Notes: a model not told the origin generated them from the letters alone. Shown: positions 3,808-11,774, counted from the first letter of the stretch. The stretch: DNA of 12,047 bases from Candidatus Uhrbacteria bacterium (GCA_003511125.1 DOJV01000015.1:1-12047), one strand, 5' to 3'. Translations and numbers: made by a program.

Positions 3808-4761
3808 ATGCCTCAGCAAATTATTGGTCACGAGAAAATCATTTCTTTCCTAGAGAAAACGCTGGAAAACGGGCAAATAAGCCAGGCCTTTCTTTTTGTC
3901 GGCCCGCACGGGGTGGGGAAAACCACGGTTGTTGAATGGTTGATTAAAAAAATTCTTGGTCCCCAAGGTTTTGATCATCCCGATGTTTCTGTGGTGGCCC
4001 GTTTGACCGATGAAAAAACCGGTAAAACCAAATCGGAAATTGTTGTCGATCAAATCAGAGATCTGCGCGAGCGCTTGTCCATGAGTGGTTTTATGGGTGG
4101 TCGAAAAATCGCTTTTATCGAAGAAGCGGATTTTTTGAACGTCGAGGCCGCCAACTCTTTGCTTAAGACTTTAGAAGAACCAACTTCTGGCACGATTTTG
4201 ATTTTACGAACTTTGTCCGCAGAAAGAATGTTGCCAACCATTGCTTCGCGTTGTCAGATTTTACGCTTCACTCATGTTCCTTGCACCAAAATTGCTGCAG
4301 CCTTGTCGGCTCGCGGGGTAATTAAACGCGAGGCCGAGGCCATTGCCGCTTTGTCTTCCGGCCGTCCGGGTTATGCTTTTCGACTGCTGCGCGACGAATC
4401 AACTCGTTCATTAGAAGAAACCACTGTCGAACAGTTTGTAGAAATTCTAAATTCGCCGCTTTCAGCCAGATTTGCCAAAGCTGCCGATTGGTTGCCAAAA
4501 GATGAAGTCAATAAAGCTCGACAACTAAAAGATTTGTTAGATCGTTGGGAGTGGTTGTTGCGCGATGTCTTTCTTATTTCCTCTGGCGCCGAAGATTTGG
4601 CGGCCCGAGCCGTGGCTTATCCGGAACTTAAAAATTTGGCTCGTAAAAAAACCAACCAGCATTGGATTTCTGTTTTGGAAACTCTCCGCGAAATAAAAAG
4701 CGATTTGAATTTTCATGTTAATCCCGGTCTGGCTTTAGAACGTTTGTTTCTTAAATTGTAA
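3808..4761 (+). CDS. holB: DNA polymerase III delta'-type clamp-loader subunit
   Basis: 317 aa from ATG 3808. The frame is open further upstream, but that part runs through a palindromic repeat and the -10 box, so it is rejected. This is a AAA+ ATPase of the clamp loader, which loads the sliding clamp on primed DNA. Visible motifs: the HEKIISFLEKTLENGQISQAFLFVG opening, Walker A GPHGVGKT (32-39), a Walker B-like IAFIEEAD (101-108), NSLLKTLEEP (116-125) and the SRC motif (148-150) carrying the arginine finger. The zinc module with four Cys that normally follows Walker A in delta' and DnaX proteins is absent: residues 45-60 go directly from IKKIL to HPDV. Walker A is intact, unlike E. coli delta'. 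The Asp-box lipoprotein gene follows 42 bases on. The family is sure; delta' versus another clamp-loader paralogue is slightly open. Confidence 0.88.
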   Translation: MPQQIIGHEKIISFLEKTLENGQISQAFLFVGPHGVGKTTVVEWLIKKILGPQGFDHPDVSVVARLTDEKTGKTKSEIVVDQIRDLRERLSMSGFMGGRKIAFIEEADFLNVEAANSLLKTLEEPTSGTILILRTLSAERMLPTIASRCQILRFTHVPCTKIAAALSARGVIKREAEAIAALSSGRPGYAFRLLRDESTRSLEETTVEQFVEILNSPLSARFAKAADWLPKDEVNKARQLKDLLDRWEWLLRDVFLISSGAEDLAARAVAYPELKNLARKKTNQHWISVLETLREIKSDLNFHVNPGLALERLFLKL

Positions 4762-4803
4762 AAAATAACTTTACGCTTTCACAACTTTTACCAAACCCAA
4801 AAT

Positions 4804-5874
4804 ATGTCTAAATTTTCTCTATTCATCATTGCCGCTTTGGCTTTGATAACCGTTACTGGCGCTGGTTGTTCACTTCCGGGCATGACCAAAAAAACCAGCG
4901 ACACTACAAAATTTGGTGGTGTTTATAAAACCAGCGACGCTGGTTTAGGTTGGACACAAAAAACCGCTTTTCCCACTTCCCAGGGAGTTGGAAATATAGG
5001 TACGGCTTCAATTAAATCCATGGCCATTGATCCCCAAGATCATAAAACTATTTATCTTGGTACTTCAGAAAACGGTTTGTTGGTTTCTTATAACGGCGCC
5101 GAAACTTGGCAGGCGGCCAATGATAGTAAAATGCAAAGCGGTTTGGTTTCTTCGGTGGCGGTTGATTATAAAGACATGTGTTCGCTGTACACGGCTGTTG
5201 GTCAAAAAGTTTATGTTTCCGAAAATTGCGGCCGAACTTTTGAAGAGTCTTACAACGAAACTCGTTCCGGTATCAAGGTTAATAAAATTATCACCGATTG
5301 GTATAATCAAGGCACGGTTTATATTGGCTTGACCAATGGCGATGTTTTAAAGAGCTCTGATTTTGGCAAGTCTTGGTCTAGAATCAAATCTTTCGGCAAA
5401 GTCATTAATGCTTTTTTGATTAGCAATCAAGACAGTCGAGTTGTTTTGGTGGGTACTGAAGATGGTTTTTGGAAATCCACCGATGCCGGTTTAAACTGGA
5501 CCGAAAAATCTAGCGTTTTGAAAGATTTTTCTCAGGCTAAAGAAGTTTACGATTTGGTACAAAATTCCAGCGGTTTGACAGTAATTATGTCTAACAGATA
5601 TGGTCTTTTGCGTTCCACCGATCTTGGCGAGACTTGGGAGGCTTTGGTATTATTAACGCCGGCTAAACAAGTGGTCATTACTGCCCTGGCTCTTGACCCC
5701 AAAGATGCTAATATCATTTACTACACCACTACCTCAACTCTTTATAAAACAGTTAATGGCGGTCTTAATTGGACTACCCAAAAATTAGTCACCGGTTGGG
5801 AAGCCGCGCATCTTTTAGTTGATCCCGAGGAGCCCAGTAATTTATATCTCGGCTACCAAATCTTAGAAAAATAA
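4804..5874 (+). CDS. YCF48/sortilin-type Asp-box (BNR) repeat lipoprotein
   Basis: 356 aa with an N-terminal lipoprotein-type signal (MSKFSLFIIAALALITVTGAGC, Cys22), so it is probably lipid-anchored outside the cytoplasmic membrane. Seven Asp-box motifs of the S-x-D-x-G-x-x-W kind are spaced along the chain at residues 43-50, 95-102, 139-146, 184-191, 225-232, 271-278 and 316-323; they mark the blades of a seven-bladed beta-propeller. Proteins of this fold include YCF48 (photosystem II assembly), sortilins and sialidases. No sialidase active-site pattern is seen, and photosynthesis is not expected here, so a binding or scaffold role is more likely. There is no SD before ATG 4804. It follows the delta'-type gene with a short gap and no obvious terminator, so co-transcription is possible. 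Confidence 0.8.
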   Translation: MSKFSLFIIAALALITVTGAGCSLPGMTKKTSDTTKFGGVYKTSDAGLGWTQKTAFPTSQGVGNIGTASIKSMAIDPQDHKTIYLGTSENGLLVSYNGAETWQAANDSKMQSGLVSSVAVDYKDMCSLYTAVGQKVYVSENCGRTFEESYNETRSGIKVNKIITDWYNQGTVYIGLTNGDVLKSSDFGKSWSRIKSFGKVINAFLISNQDSRVVLVGTEDGFWKSTDAGLNWTEKSSVLKDFSQAKEVYDLVQNSSGLTVIMSNRYGLLRSTDLGETWEALVLLTPAKQVVITALALDPKDANIIYYTTTSTLYKTVNGGLNWTTQKLVTGWEAAHLLVDPEEPSNLYLGYQILEK

Positions 5875-5922
5875 TTCTCCTCCCATTAGACATTAGAAAT
5901 TAAAAATTAGACATTCCCACCT

Positions 5923-6477
5923 ATGCACCCCTCAATTCTAGCCCACAAAACCTCTTTCGAAGCCGTCATCGATCACTTGCACCAAGAACTAAATCAAATA
6001 CGCACCGGTCGAGCTACTCCGGCTTTGGTGGAAAATCTTTCGATTGAGGTTTACGGTTCGACCATGGAAATGAAAGGCGTGGCCTCAATTTCTGTTTTAG
6101 ACGCTAAAACTTTGATTATCGAACCTTGGGATAAAAACACTCTTAAAGCTATAGAGAAAGCCATTCAAGAATCCTCCATCGGTATTAACCCGGTTGTCGA
6201 CGGTAAAGCGGTGCGGCTTTCCATGCCGGCCATGACCGAAGACTCGCGCAAAGCTTTGGCCAAAGCCATGAAAGAAAAATTAGAAGAAGCCAAAGTCGCC
6301 GCCCGTTCAGTTCGCGAAAAAGCCCGCAACGAAGTCATCGAAGCCGAAAAACAAGGCGAATTCACCGAAGACGAAAAGTTCAAACTCCTCGAAGAACTAG
6401 ATAAATTAACCAAAGAATACACAGATAAGGTCGAAGAAATGGGAAAAGCCAAAGAAGAAGAGTTAATGACGGTGTAA
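5923..6477 (+). CDS. frr: Ribosome recycling factor
   Basis: 184 aa, the usual length for RRF. It works with EF-G after termination to split the ribosome from the mRNA. The signature segment is present: an N-terminal helix leading to LNQIRTGRATPALVENLSIEVYGS (23-46), then the beta domain with a KTLIIEPWDKNTLKAIEKAI motif, PAMTEDSRKALAKAMKEKLEEAKVAARSVREKA, and the long C-terminal helices ending in a charged tail. The start at ATG 5923 gives the normal N-terminus; there is no SD. The gap before it holds a short A/T-rich duplication (TTAGACATT twice, 5887-5915). It is followed by a REP-like pair before glyS. Confidence 0.95.
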   Translation: MHPSILAHKTSFEAVIDHLHQELNQIRTGRATPALVENLSIEVYGSTMEMKGVASISVLDAKTLIIEPWDKNTLKAIEKAIQESSIGINPVVDGKAVRLSMPAMTEDSRKALAKAMKEKLEEAKVAARSVREKARNEVIEAEKQGEFTEDEKFKLLEELDKLTKEYTDKVEEMGKAKEEELMTV

Positions 6478-6498
6478 TTCTCGTCCTTCTCCCATGGT

Positions 6499-6611
6499 CC
6501 TCCTCCACCGCGGCAGTGAGGGAGGAGGAGCTTGAAATTGTTTTGAAAAATTATTTACTCTCTTTCTCCCTTCCTCACCGCCGCGGTGGGGGAGGGTTGG
6601 GGAGAGGGAAA
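6499..6611. repeat. Inverted pair of GC-rich REP-like hairpins upstream of glyS
   Basis: The first hairpin 6499-6528 has an 8-bp stem CCTCCTCC/GGAGGAGG around ACCGCGGCAGTGAG. The second hairpin 6568-6596 is an inverted relative sharing the ACCGCGGC(A/G)GTGAGG core. The element ends in GGGGGAGGGTTGGGGAGAGGG (6588-6608), just before the glyS start. The same ending lies upstream of tpiA. Confidence 0.75.
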
Positions 6612-6616
6612 GTCTT

Positions 6617-7945
6617 ATGTCTGAAGTATCAATGGAAACCATCGTTAATCTTTGCAAAGCCCGTGGCTTTGTCTACCCCGGTTCCGAAATCTACGGCGGC
6701 CTAGCCAACTCCTGGGATTACGGTCCGCTCGGAGTTGAATTGAAAAATAACATCAAACAAGAGTGGTGGAAATTTTTTGTTCAACAACGCCTCGACATGG
6801 TCGGTCTCGACGCCGCGCTTATTATGAATCCCAAAGTTTGGGAGGCCAGCGGCCATTTGGAAACTTTTACCGATCCGCTCGTTGAGTGCAAAGAATGCCA
6901 CGAGCGTTATCGCGCCGATCAAATCGATTTGAGTGCCGCTTGTCAAAAATGTGGTCGCAAAGAGACTTTTACCGAGCCGGCTTCGTTTAATCTTATGCTT
7001 AAAACCTGGCTTGGCCCCAAAGAAGACGCCACAGCCACGGTTTATTTCCGTCCCGAAACCGCTCAGGCGATTTTTGTGGATTTTTTGCAAGTTCTTCAGA
7101 CTTCGCGCAAACGCGTGCCTTTTGGTATTGCTCAAATTGGCAAGGCTTTTCGTAACGAAATTACTCCAGGTAACTTCATTTTCCGGACTCGCGAATTTGA
7201 ACAAATGGAAATCGAATATTTTATCCGTCCCGATGAGTGGCAAAAACATTTTGAGTCTTGGCTCGAAAATTTGAAGGCTTGGATTCGTCACTGTGGAATC
7301 GACGAGAGTCGTGTTCACGATCTTGAAGTTCCGGTCGAAGAGTTGGCTCACTATTCCAAGCGTACAGTCGATATCGAGTTTGATTTTCCGTTCGGCCGCA
7401 AAGAACTTTATGGTTTGGCTTATCGCACGGATTTTGATCTTTCAAACCACGCCAAGTTTTCCGGTGAAAACATGACCTACACCGACCCGGTTTCCGGCGA
7501 ACGTTTTGTGCCGCACGTCATCGAGCCTTCGCTCGGTGTCGATCGTACCTTTTTGGCCATGCTCGTCTCGGCTTACACTGAAGAGGAAGCACCAACTAGC
7601 GCCGAGGGCGAAACCGAAAAGCGCGTTGTTCTTCGTTTACCAAAACAATTCGCTCCAATTAAAATCGCCATTCTGCCTTTGTCTAAAAAAGACGAACTCT
7701 CATTAGTCGCCAAACCGCTGGCCGAACAACTGGCCAAAAATTGGCGTGTTGATTATGACGAGACGCAATCAATCGGCAAACGCTATCGTCGCCAAGACGA
7801 AATTGGTACGCCGTATTGCGTGACCGTTGATTTTGATTCGCTTGAGGATAAGGCGGTGACCGTGCGTGATCGAGATACGATGAAACAGGAAAGGGTGGCT
7901 GTCGCTGACTTGGAAAAATATTTTAATGAGAAATTCAATAATTAG
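6617..7945 (+). CDS. glyS: Glycyl-tRNA synthetase, alpha2 class II type
   Basis: 442 aa. It charges tRNA-Gly with glycine in the cytoplasm. It is the single-chain alpha2 type, not the alpha2beta2 type, as shown by the opening ARGFVYPGSEIYGGLANSWDYGPLG (15-39) and by catalytic motif 2, FGIAQIGKAFRNEITPGNFIFRTREFEQME (169-198). Motif 3 is EPSLGVDRTFLAML (303-316). A small insert with CKEC (91-94) and CQKC (109-112) looks like a zinc knuckle. The anticodon-binding domain starts near 345 (FAPIKIAILPLSKKDEL) and contains IGKRYRRQDEIGTPYCVTVD. The start at 6617 lies 8 bases after the G-rich end of a REP-like element (GGGAGAGGGAAAG), which may stand in for an SD; Met6 is an alternative start. The 3' end lies close to, or overlaps by 20 bases, the next gene. 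Confidence 0.95.
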   Translation: MSEVSMETIVNLCKARGFVYPGSEIYGGLANSWDYGPLGVELKNNIKQEWWKFFVQQRLDMVGLDAALIMNPKVWEASGHLETFTDPLVECKECHERYRADQIDLSAACQKCGRKETFTEPASFNLMLKTWLGPKEDATATVYFRPETAQAIFVDFLQVLQTSRKRVPFGIAQIGKAFRNEITPGNFIFRTREFEQMEIEYFIRPDEWQKHFESWLENLKAWIRHCGIDESRVHDLEVPVEELAHYSKRTVDIEFDFPFGRKELYGLAYRTDFDLSNHAKFSGENMTYTDPVSGERFVPHVIEPSLGVDRTFLAMLVSAYTEEEAPTSAEGETEKRVVLRLPKQFAPIKIAILPLSKKDELSLVAKPLAEQLAKNWRVDYDETQSIGKRYRRQDEIGTPYCVTVDFDSLEDKAVTVRDRDTMKQERVAVADLEKYFNEKFNN

Positions 7946-7955
7946 TTTTGATTTT

Positions 7956-8786
7956 ATGGGGGGAAAGAAAATAACTTTATTCGAAGGTCAAAAAATTCGT
8001 CGTCACTGGGATGACAAAAAAGAATTGTGGTATTTTTCGATTTCCGATGTTGTAGCTGTTTTGACCGATAGTGTTGATCCTTTAGCGTATTGGCGAAAAA
8101 TGAAAGAAAGACTACTGGCAGAAGGTGGAAATGAAACCGTGACAAAATGTCACGGGTTGAAAATGGTTGCCCAAGACGGAAAAATGCGTCTTACCGACGT
8201 TGCCGATACCGAGGTTTTAATGCGCCTCATCCAATCCATCCCTTCTCCCAAAGCCGAACCTTTTAAGCTTTGGCTTGCTCGTACCGGCTATGAAAGATTG
8301 GAAGAAACCGCCGATCCGGAGATTGCCATCAACCGCGCTCTGAAAACTTATTTGAAAAAAGGTTACAGCCCAGACTGGATAAATCAACGGCTCAAGAGTA
8401 TCGAGATACGAAAAGCTTTGACCGACGAATGGGAAAATTGCGGAGTAAAAGAAGGTAAAGAATTTGCGATTTTGACTGACGAGATGGTTCAAGCTTGGGC
8501 CGGTTTAACCACAAGAGAGTACAAAAACCTTAAAGGACTGAAAAAAGAAAGTTTGCGTGACAACATGACTAATCTGGAATTGGTTTTAAACATGTTGGCC
8601 GAAACCGCGACCACAGAAATTTCCAAAAAACAACAGCCAAAAAATTTCGTTCAAAATAAAAAAGTCGCCCGTGAAGGCGGTGGTATCGCCGGCAATGCTA
8701 GAAAACAAATCGAAGCTAAGACTGGCAAAAAAGCCATTTCCAATTATAATTTTTCAACTCAAAAAAATAAACGACTCAAAAAATAA
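7956..8786 (+). CDS. Bro-N domain protein, DinD/phage-antirepressor-like
   Basis: 276 aa from ATG 7956; an alternative start at 7926 adds ten residues and overlaps glyS by 20 bases. I prefer 7956 because the conserved part begins right after it (ITLFEGQKIRRHWDDKKELWYFSISDVVAVLTDSVDPLAYWRK, residues 6-48), which is a Bro-N DNA-binding domain. The middle (about 83-125) holds IPSPKAEPFKLWLARTGYERLEE, and residues 126-215 resemble the C-terminal part of DNA-damage-inducible protein D-like chromosomal proteins. The last 60 residues are Lys/Gln-rich, with GGGIAGNARKQIEAKTGKKAISNYNF. Related proteins are phage antirepressors or SOS-inducible; DNA binding is likely, the targets are unknown. The gene ends 3 bases before the M16 peptidase start, so the two may be translationally coupled. 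Confidence 0.75.
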   Translation: MGGKKITLFEGQKIRRHWDDKKELWYFSISDVVAVLTDSVDPLAYWRKMKERLLAEGGNETVTKCHGLKMVAQDGKMRLTDVADTEVLMRLIQSIPSPKAEPFKLWLARTGYERLEETADPEIAINRALKTYLKKGYSPDWINQRLKSIEIRKALTDEWENCGVKEGKEFAILTDEMVQAWAGLTTREYKNLKGLKKESLRDNMTNLELVLNMLAETATTEISKKQQPKNFVQNKKVAREGGGIAGNARKQIEAKTGKKAISNYNFSTQKNKRLKK

Positions 8787-8789
8787 AAT

Positions 8790-10070
8790 ATGCCAGAAGC
8801 CAAAAAACTTTCGAATAACTTGCGCACCATTCTTGTCCCATTTGCCGGCACCGAAGCCGCTACTTTGATGGTTATGATTAAAGTCGGTTCGCGCTACGAA
8901 ACGCCCGGGCTGAACGGTGCCTCGCATTTTATTGAGCACATGATGTTCAAAGGCACAAAAAAGCGTCCCTCGACACTTAGTATCAGCAAAGAGCTCGATT
9001 CTGTCGGCGCTTCCTATAACGCTTTTACCGGGAAAAGTTATACCGGATATTATGCCAAAGTTCCGGCCGAGAATTTTGCTTTGGCTGTGGATTTGCTTCA
9101 CGACATGATTTTTCAGTCGCTCTACGCGCCGGTGGAAATGGCTCGCGAACGCAAAGTGATTATCGAAGAGATCAACATGTACGAAGACAACCCGTTAATG
9201 CACATCGAAGACTTGCTCGAAGAAAAATTGCTCGAAGGCAATTCGGTTGGTTGGAATATTGCCGGCAATCGCCAAACCATGGAAACCATGAAGCGCTCCG
9301 AGATTATCAAATTTCGCGACACTTATTACACGCCGGCGCGTGTTGTTTTGGCCGCGGCCGGTAAATTGCCGGCGAACGTCGAAAAAATACTCGAGGCTAA
9401 GTTTGGAAAAGTTAAGGGAGGTCAAGAGTCACCGGAATTTTTGCCGTACGCTAATGTTGGTTGCCCCTGTTGTTGGCCAAAAGCCGCGGTTCAGTTTAAA
9501 GACAACCAGCAGATTCAGTTGGCCTTTGGTTTTTTATCGCCAGGCTTGCGTGACGAGAAAAAAGATTTGCTGGCTGATGTTTTGGCGACCATTCTCGGTG
9601 GCACTATGAGTTCGCGATTATTTATTTCTGTCCGTGAACGCAAGGGTTTGGCTTATTTTGTCAGAGCCGCGCAAGGTTCGTATGAAGACATTGGTGTCTT
9701 TTCAATTCGCGCCGGGCTCGATAAGTCACGTTTACCCTTGGCCTCGAAAGTCATTTTCGACGAAATCCGCTCAATCAAGAAAAAGGGCCCGACCACAGCC
9801 GAACTCAAGCTGGCCAAAAGTTATCTCAAAGGCAAAATGAAACTCGCGCTCGAGGACTCATCTCACCGTGCCGATTTTTACGCTCGTCAAGAATTGCTCT
9901 TAGATAAAATTGAGACCCCGGAAAGTTATTACAAAAAAATTGAAAAAATTTCGCTCAAAGAAATTCAAGCCATGGCCAACGAAATTTTATCCGAAGACAA
10001 AATGACCGTCGCCGGCATCGGTCCGTTCAAGAACGAAAAAAGTTTAATGAAAGAGGTCGGGTTGGTTTAA
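8790..10070 (+). CDS. M16-family zinc metallopeptidase (insulinase/processing-peptidase type)
   Basis: 426 aa, the usual size for a bacterial single-unit M16B peptidase. The inverted zinc motif HFIEH (46-50) is intact, with His46, the catalytic Glu49 and His50, and the distal ligand is Glu127 in VIIEEINMYEDNP (Glu126 is next to it), matching the HxxEH-x76-E spacing. The second domain has LGGTMSSRLFISVRERKGLAYFV (269-291), with the Arg and Tyr that contact substrate in this family. There is no signal peptide, so it is probably cytoplasmic. An unusual stretch, VGCPCCWPK (223-231), with three Cys at the junction of the two halves, is not something I know from the family. ATG 8790 is 3 bases after the Bro-N stop and there is no SD. 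Confidence 0.92.
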   Translation: MPEAKKLSNNLRTILVPFAGTEAATLMVMIKVGSRYETPGLNGASHFIEHMMFKGTKKRPSTLSISKELDSVGASYNAFTGKSYTGYYAKVPAENFALAVDLLHDMIFQSLYAPVEMARERKVIIEEINMYEDNPLMHIEDLLEEKLLEGNSVGWNIAGNRQTMETMKRSEIIKFRDTYYTPARVVLAAAGKLPANVEKILEAKFGKVKGGQESPEFLPYANVGCPCCWPKAAVQFKDNQQIQLAFGFLSPGLRDEKKDLLADVLATILGGTMSSRLFISVRERKGLAYFVRAAQGSYEDIGVFSIRAGLDKSRLPLASKVIFDEIRSIKKKGPTTAELKLAKSYLKGKMKLALEDSSHRADFYARQELLLDKIETPESYYKKIEKISLKEIQAMANEILSEDKMTVAGIGPFKNEKSLMKEVGLV

Positions 10071-10095
10071 AAAACTTATTCAATTTCGCCATCGG

Positions 10096-10200
10096 CCCTC
10101 CCTCCAACCCTCCCCCACGCGTGGCGCGTGAGGGAGGGAGAACCCAATTTTGTTTCCCCCCTCCCTCGTCGCCGCGACGGGGGAGGGTTGGGGAGGGGGG
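10096..10200. repeat. Inverted pair of GC-rich REP-like hairpins upstream of tpiA
   Basis: Outer arms of 21 bases (C/T-rich from 10096, G-rich ending near 10199, both with CCAACCCTCCCCC or its complement) enclose two hairpins with cores CACGCGTGGCGCGTG and CGTCGCCGCGACG. The architecture is that of 6499-6611: two opposed GC-rich hairpins separated by about 20 A/T-rich bases and ending in GGGGGAGGGTTGGGGAGGGG. Confidence 0.8.
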
Positions 10201-10215
10201 CCACCTCGTTAAAAT

Positions 10216-10869
10216 ATGAAACTAATCATCGCCAATTGGAAAATGTATCTCGGGGTTAAAGATTCTGTGAGACTCGCCAAGAATATTGTGGCCGGAAAAA
10301 ATCAGGTGATTGTTTGTCCGTCTTTTGTGGCTATTCCTGAGGTCAAAAAGGCCCTTGGTAAAGGTGTTAAGCTTGGTGCTCAGAACGTCTCTTGGCAAGA
10401 AAGTGGTGCCTTGACCGGTGAGGTTTCGGCAGGTATGCTAGTCGAGCTTGGTTGTCGTTATGTTATTGTCGGCCATTCCGAAAGACGCCGGTTCTTGGCC
10501 GAAAGCGACTTTGTAGTCCGAGAAAAACTTAAGGCGGTTTTGGCCAAAAAAATCATCCCAATTTTGTGCGTTAGCGATCTCTCGGAATTAAAGATTTTGA
10601 ATCAGCTCGTTATTAACGATCTGATTGTCGCCTACGAACCAGTCTGGGCCATCGGCACCGGCAAAACTCCAACCATGGAAGAAATCGCCGACATGCACAA
10701 AAAAATTCGTGCCCGGGCAGGGAAGTCAATTAAAAAACTTCTGGTCATTTACGGCGGCAGTGTCGAAGAAAAAAACCTCAAAAATATTCTCGCCCTCCCC
10801 GAAGTCGACGGTGTCCTCATCGGCGGCGCCAGCACCACCCTTTCATCTCTCAAAAAAATTCTTCAATAA
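10216..10869 (+). CDS. tpiA: Triosephosphate isomerase, short form
   Basis: 217 aa, against about 250 for most bacterial TIMs. It interconverts dihydroxyacetone phosphate and glyceraldehyde 3-phosphate in glycolysis. All active-site residues are present: Asn7 and Lys9 in ANWKM, His87 in VIVGHSERR, Glu141 in AYEPVWAIGTGKTP (with flexible loop 6), and the phosphate-binding YGGSV (179-183) and GVLIGGAS (199-206). The missing length lies between ILCVS (116-120) and the DLIVAYEPVW strand: the usual GE-x-LEER helix region is cut to about 15 residues. ATG 10216 lies 16 bases after the REP-like element and has no clear SD. The TPR gene follows after two tandem hairpins. I expect it to be active. Confidence 0.93.
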   Translation: MKLIIANWKMYLGVKDSVRLAKNIVAGKNQVIVCPSFVAIPEVKKALGKGVKLGAQNVSWQESGALTGEVSAGMLVELGCRYVIVGHSERRRFLAESDFVVREKLKAVLAKKIIPILCVSDLSELKILNQLVINDLIVAYEPVWAIGTGKTPTMEEIADMHKKIRARAGKSIKKLLVIYGGSVEEKNLKNILALPEVDGVLIGGASTTLSSLKKILQ

Positions 10870-10879
10870 TTTTAAAATT

Positions 10880-10910
10880 ATCAGCCACGGGCTGATCCGC
10901 CCGAGGCGGA
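10880..10910. repeat. Two tandem 3-nt-loop hairpins
   Basis: ATCAGCC-ACG-GGCTGAT (10880-10896) is followed at once by TCCGCC-CGA-GGCGGA (10896-10910), the two sharing base 10896. It fills most of the gap between tpiA and the TPR gene. There is no T-run after it, so it is more likely a dispersed repeat or mRNA-stability element than a terminator. Confidence 0.7.
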
Positions 10911-10924
10911 AAAAATTTTCCACT

Positions 10925-11713
10925 ATGCTTTTCTGGCTTATCCCCTTAATCCTCTTAATTGCAAGCCTGATCGTGGCCGGGGTTGTTGTTTTTAGAAAAA
11001 TTCCTCAACTGCGGGTTATGAATATTGCCGATCTGCCAGAGGAAAAAGTTAAACAAGTTAAAGATTTTATTTTACAGCAACGTTTTGAAAGAACCCTAAA
11101 ACAGCATTTTGGTTTTTTTGCTATTTTGGCCAATAAGGCCTGGAAAGAATTTAATCGTCAAGGTCGTCGTTTGGTGCAAAAAGTTTATGCCGTCGAACAA
11201 CGTTATAGAAAAATGCAAAAAATCAACGTCTCCACAGTCACCCCGGATTCCGAGATTGTGCGAAAATTAATGGACGAAGCCGAAAAATTGGTTGACGAAG
11301 ATGAATATTTCGAAGCCGAAAAAAAATACATTGAAATCCTGAGCCAACACCCTAAACACGTTAAGGCTTACGAAGCTTTGGGTAATTTGTATGTTCTTGA
11401 TCGCAAATACAACCAAGCCCGCGAAACCTTTTCTTTTGCTCTAAAATTAAAAACCGACGACGCCAGTGTTCATGCCGCCCTAGGTGAACTGGAAACTAAA
11501 GACGGAAACCCCGAAGCCGCCTTGAACGAATTCTCCAAAGCCATAGAGATTCGTCCAAACAGTCCGCGCTATTTGGATTTTTTTATTGAAGCCGCCATTG
11601 TTGCCGGAAATTTTGCCGAAGCTCAGCGCGGTCTAAATAAACTTAAGGAGGTCAATCCGGAAAATCAAAAATTAGCCGATTTCGAAGAAAGAATTACTGG
11701 TTTGGCCAAATAA
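10925..11713 (+). CDS. Membrane-anchored TPR-repeat protein
   Basis: 262 aa from ATG 10925; the frame is open further upstream but overlaps tpiA, and Met10925 gives a proper membrane anchor. Residues about 2-23 (LFWLIPLILLIASLIVAGVVVF) form one transmembrane helix, followed by basic FRK. Residues 35-105 are helical and charged. From about 110 on there are three to four tetratricopeptide repeats: DEDEYFEAEKKYIEILSQHPKHVKAYEALGNLYVLDRKYNQARETFSFALKLKTDDASVHAALGELETKDGNPEAALNEFSKAIEIRPNS, then AGNFAEAQRGLNKLKEVNPEN. TPR arrays bind protein partners, so this is probably an adaptor at the inner membrane; the partner is unknown. The stop at 11713 is followed by the tRNA promoter. Confidence 0.82.
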   Translation: MLFWLIPLILLIASLIVAGVVVFRKIPQLRVMNIADLPEEKVKQVKDFILQQRFERTLKQHFGFFAILANKAWKEFNRQGRRLVQKVYAVEQRYRKMQKINVSTVTPDSEIVRKLMDEAEKLVDEDEYFEAEKKYIEILSQHPKHVKAYEALGNLYVLDRKYNQARETFSFALKLKTDDASVHAALGELETKDGNPEAALNEFSKAIEIRPNSPRYLDFFIEAAIVAGNFAEAQRGLNKLKEVNPENQKLADFEERITGLAK

Positions 11714-11745
11714 AATCTTAATCAAAAGATGTTGACAATCGGGGC

Positions 11746-11774
11746 TTTACAGAAAATCAAAAATTAGGTATTAT
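11746..11774 (+). promoter_or_regulatory. Promoter of the tRNA operon
   Basis: TTTACA (11746-11751), a 17-base spacer and TATTAT (11769-11774), placing the start near 11781, about 11 bases before the first tRNA. A TTGACA also occurs at 11732-11737, but no acceptable -10 lies 17 bases beyond it. Confidence 0.7.
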
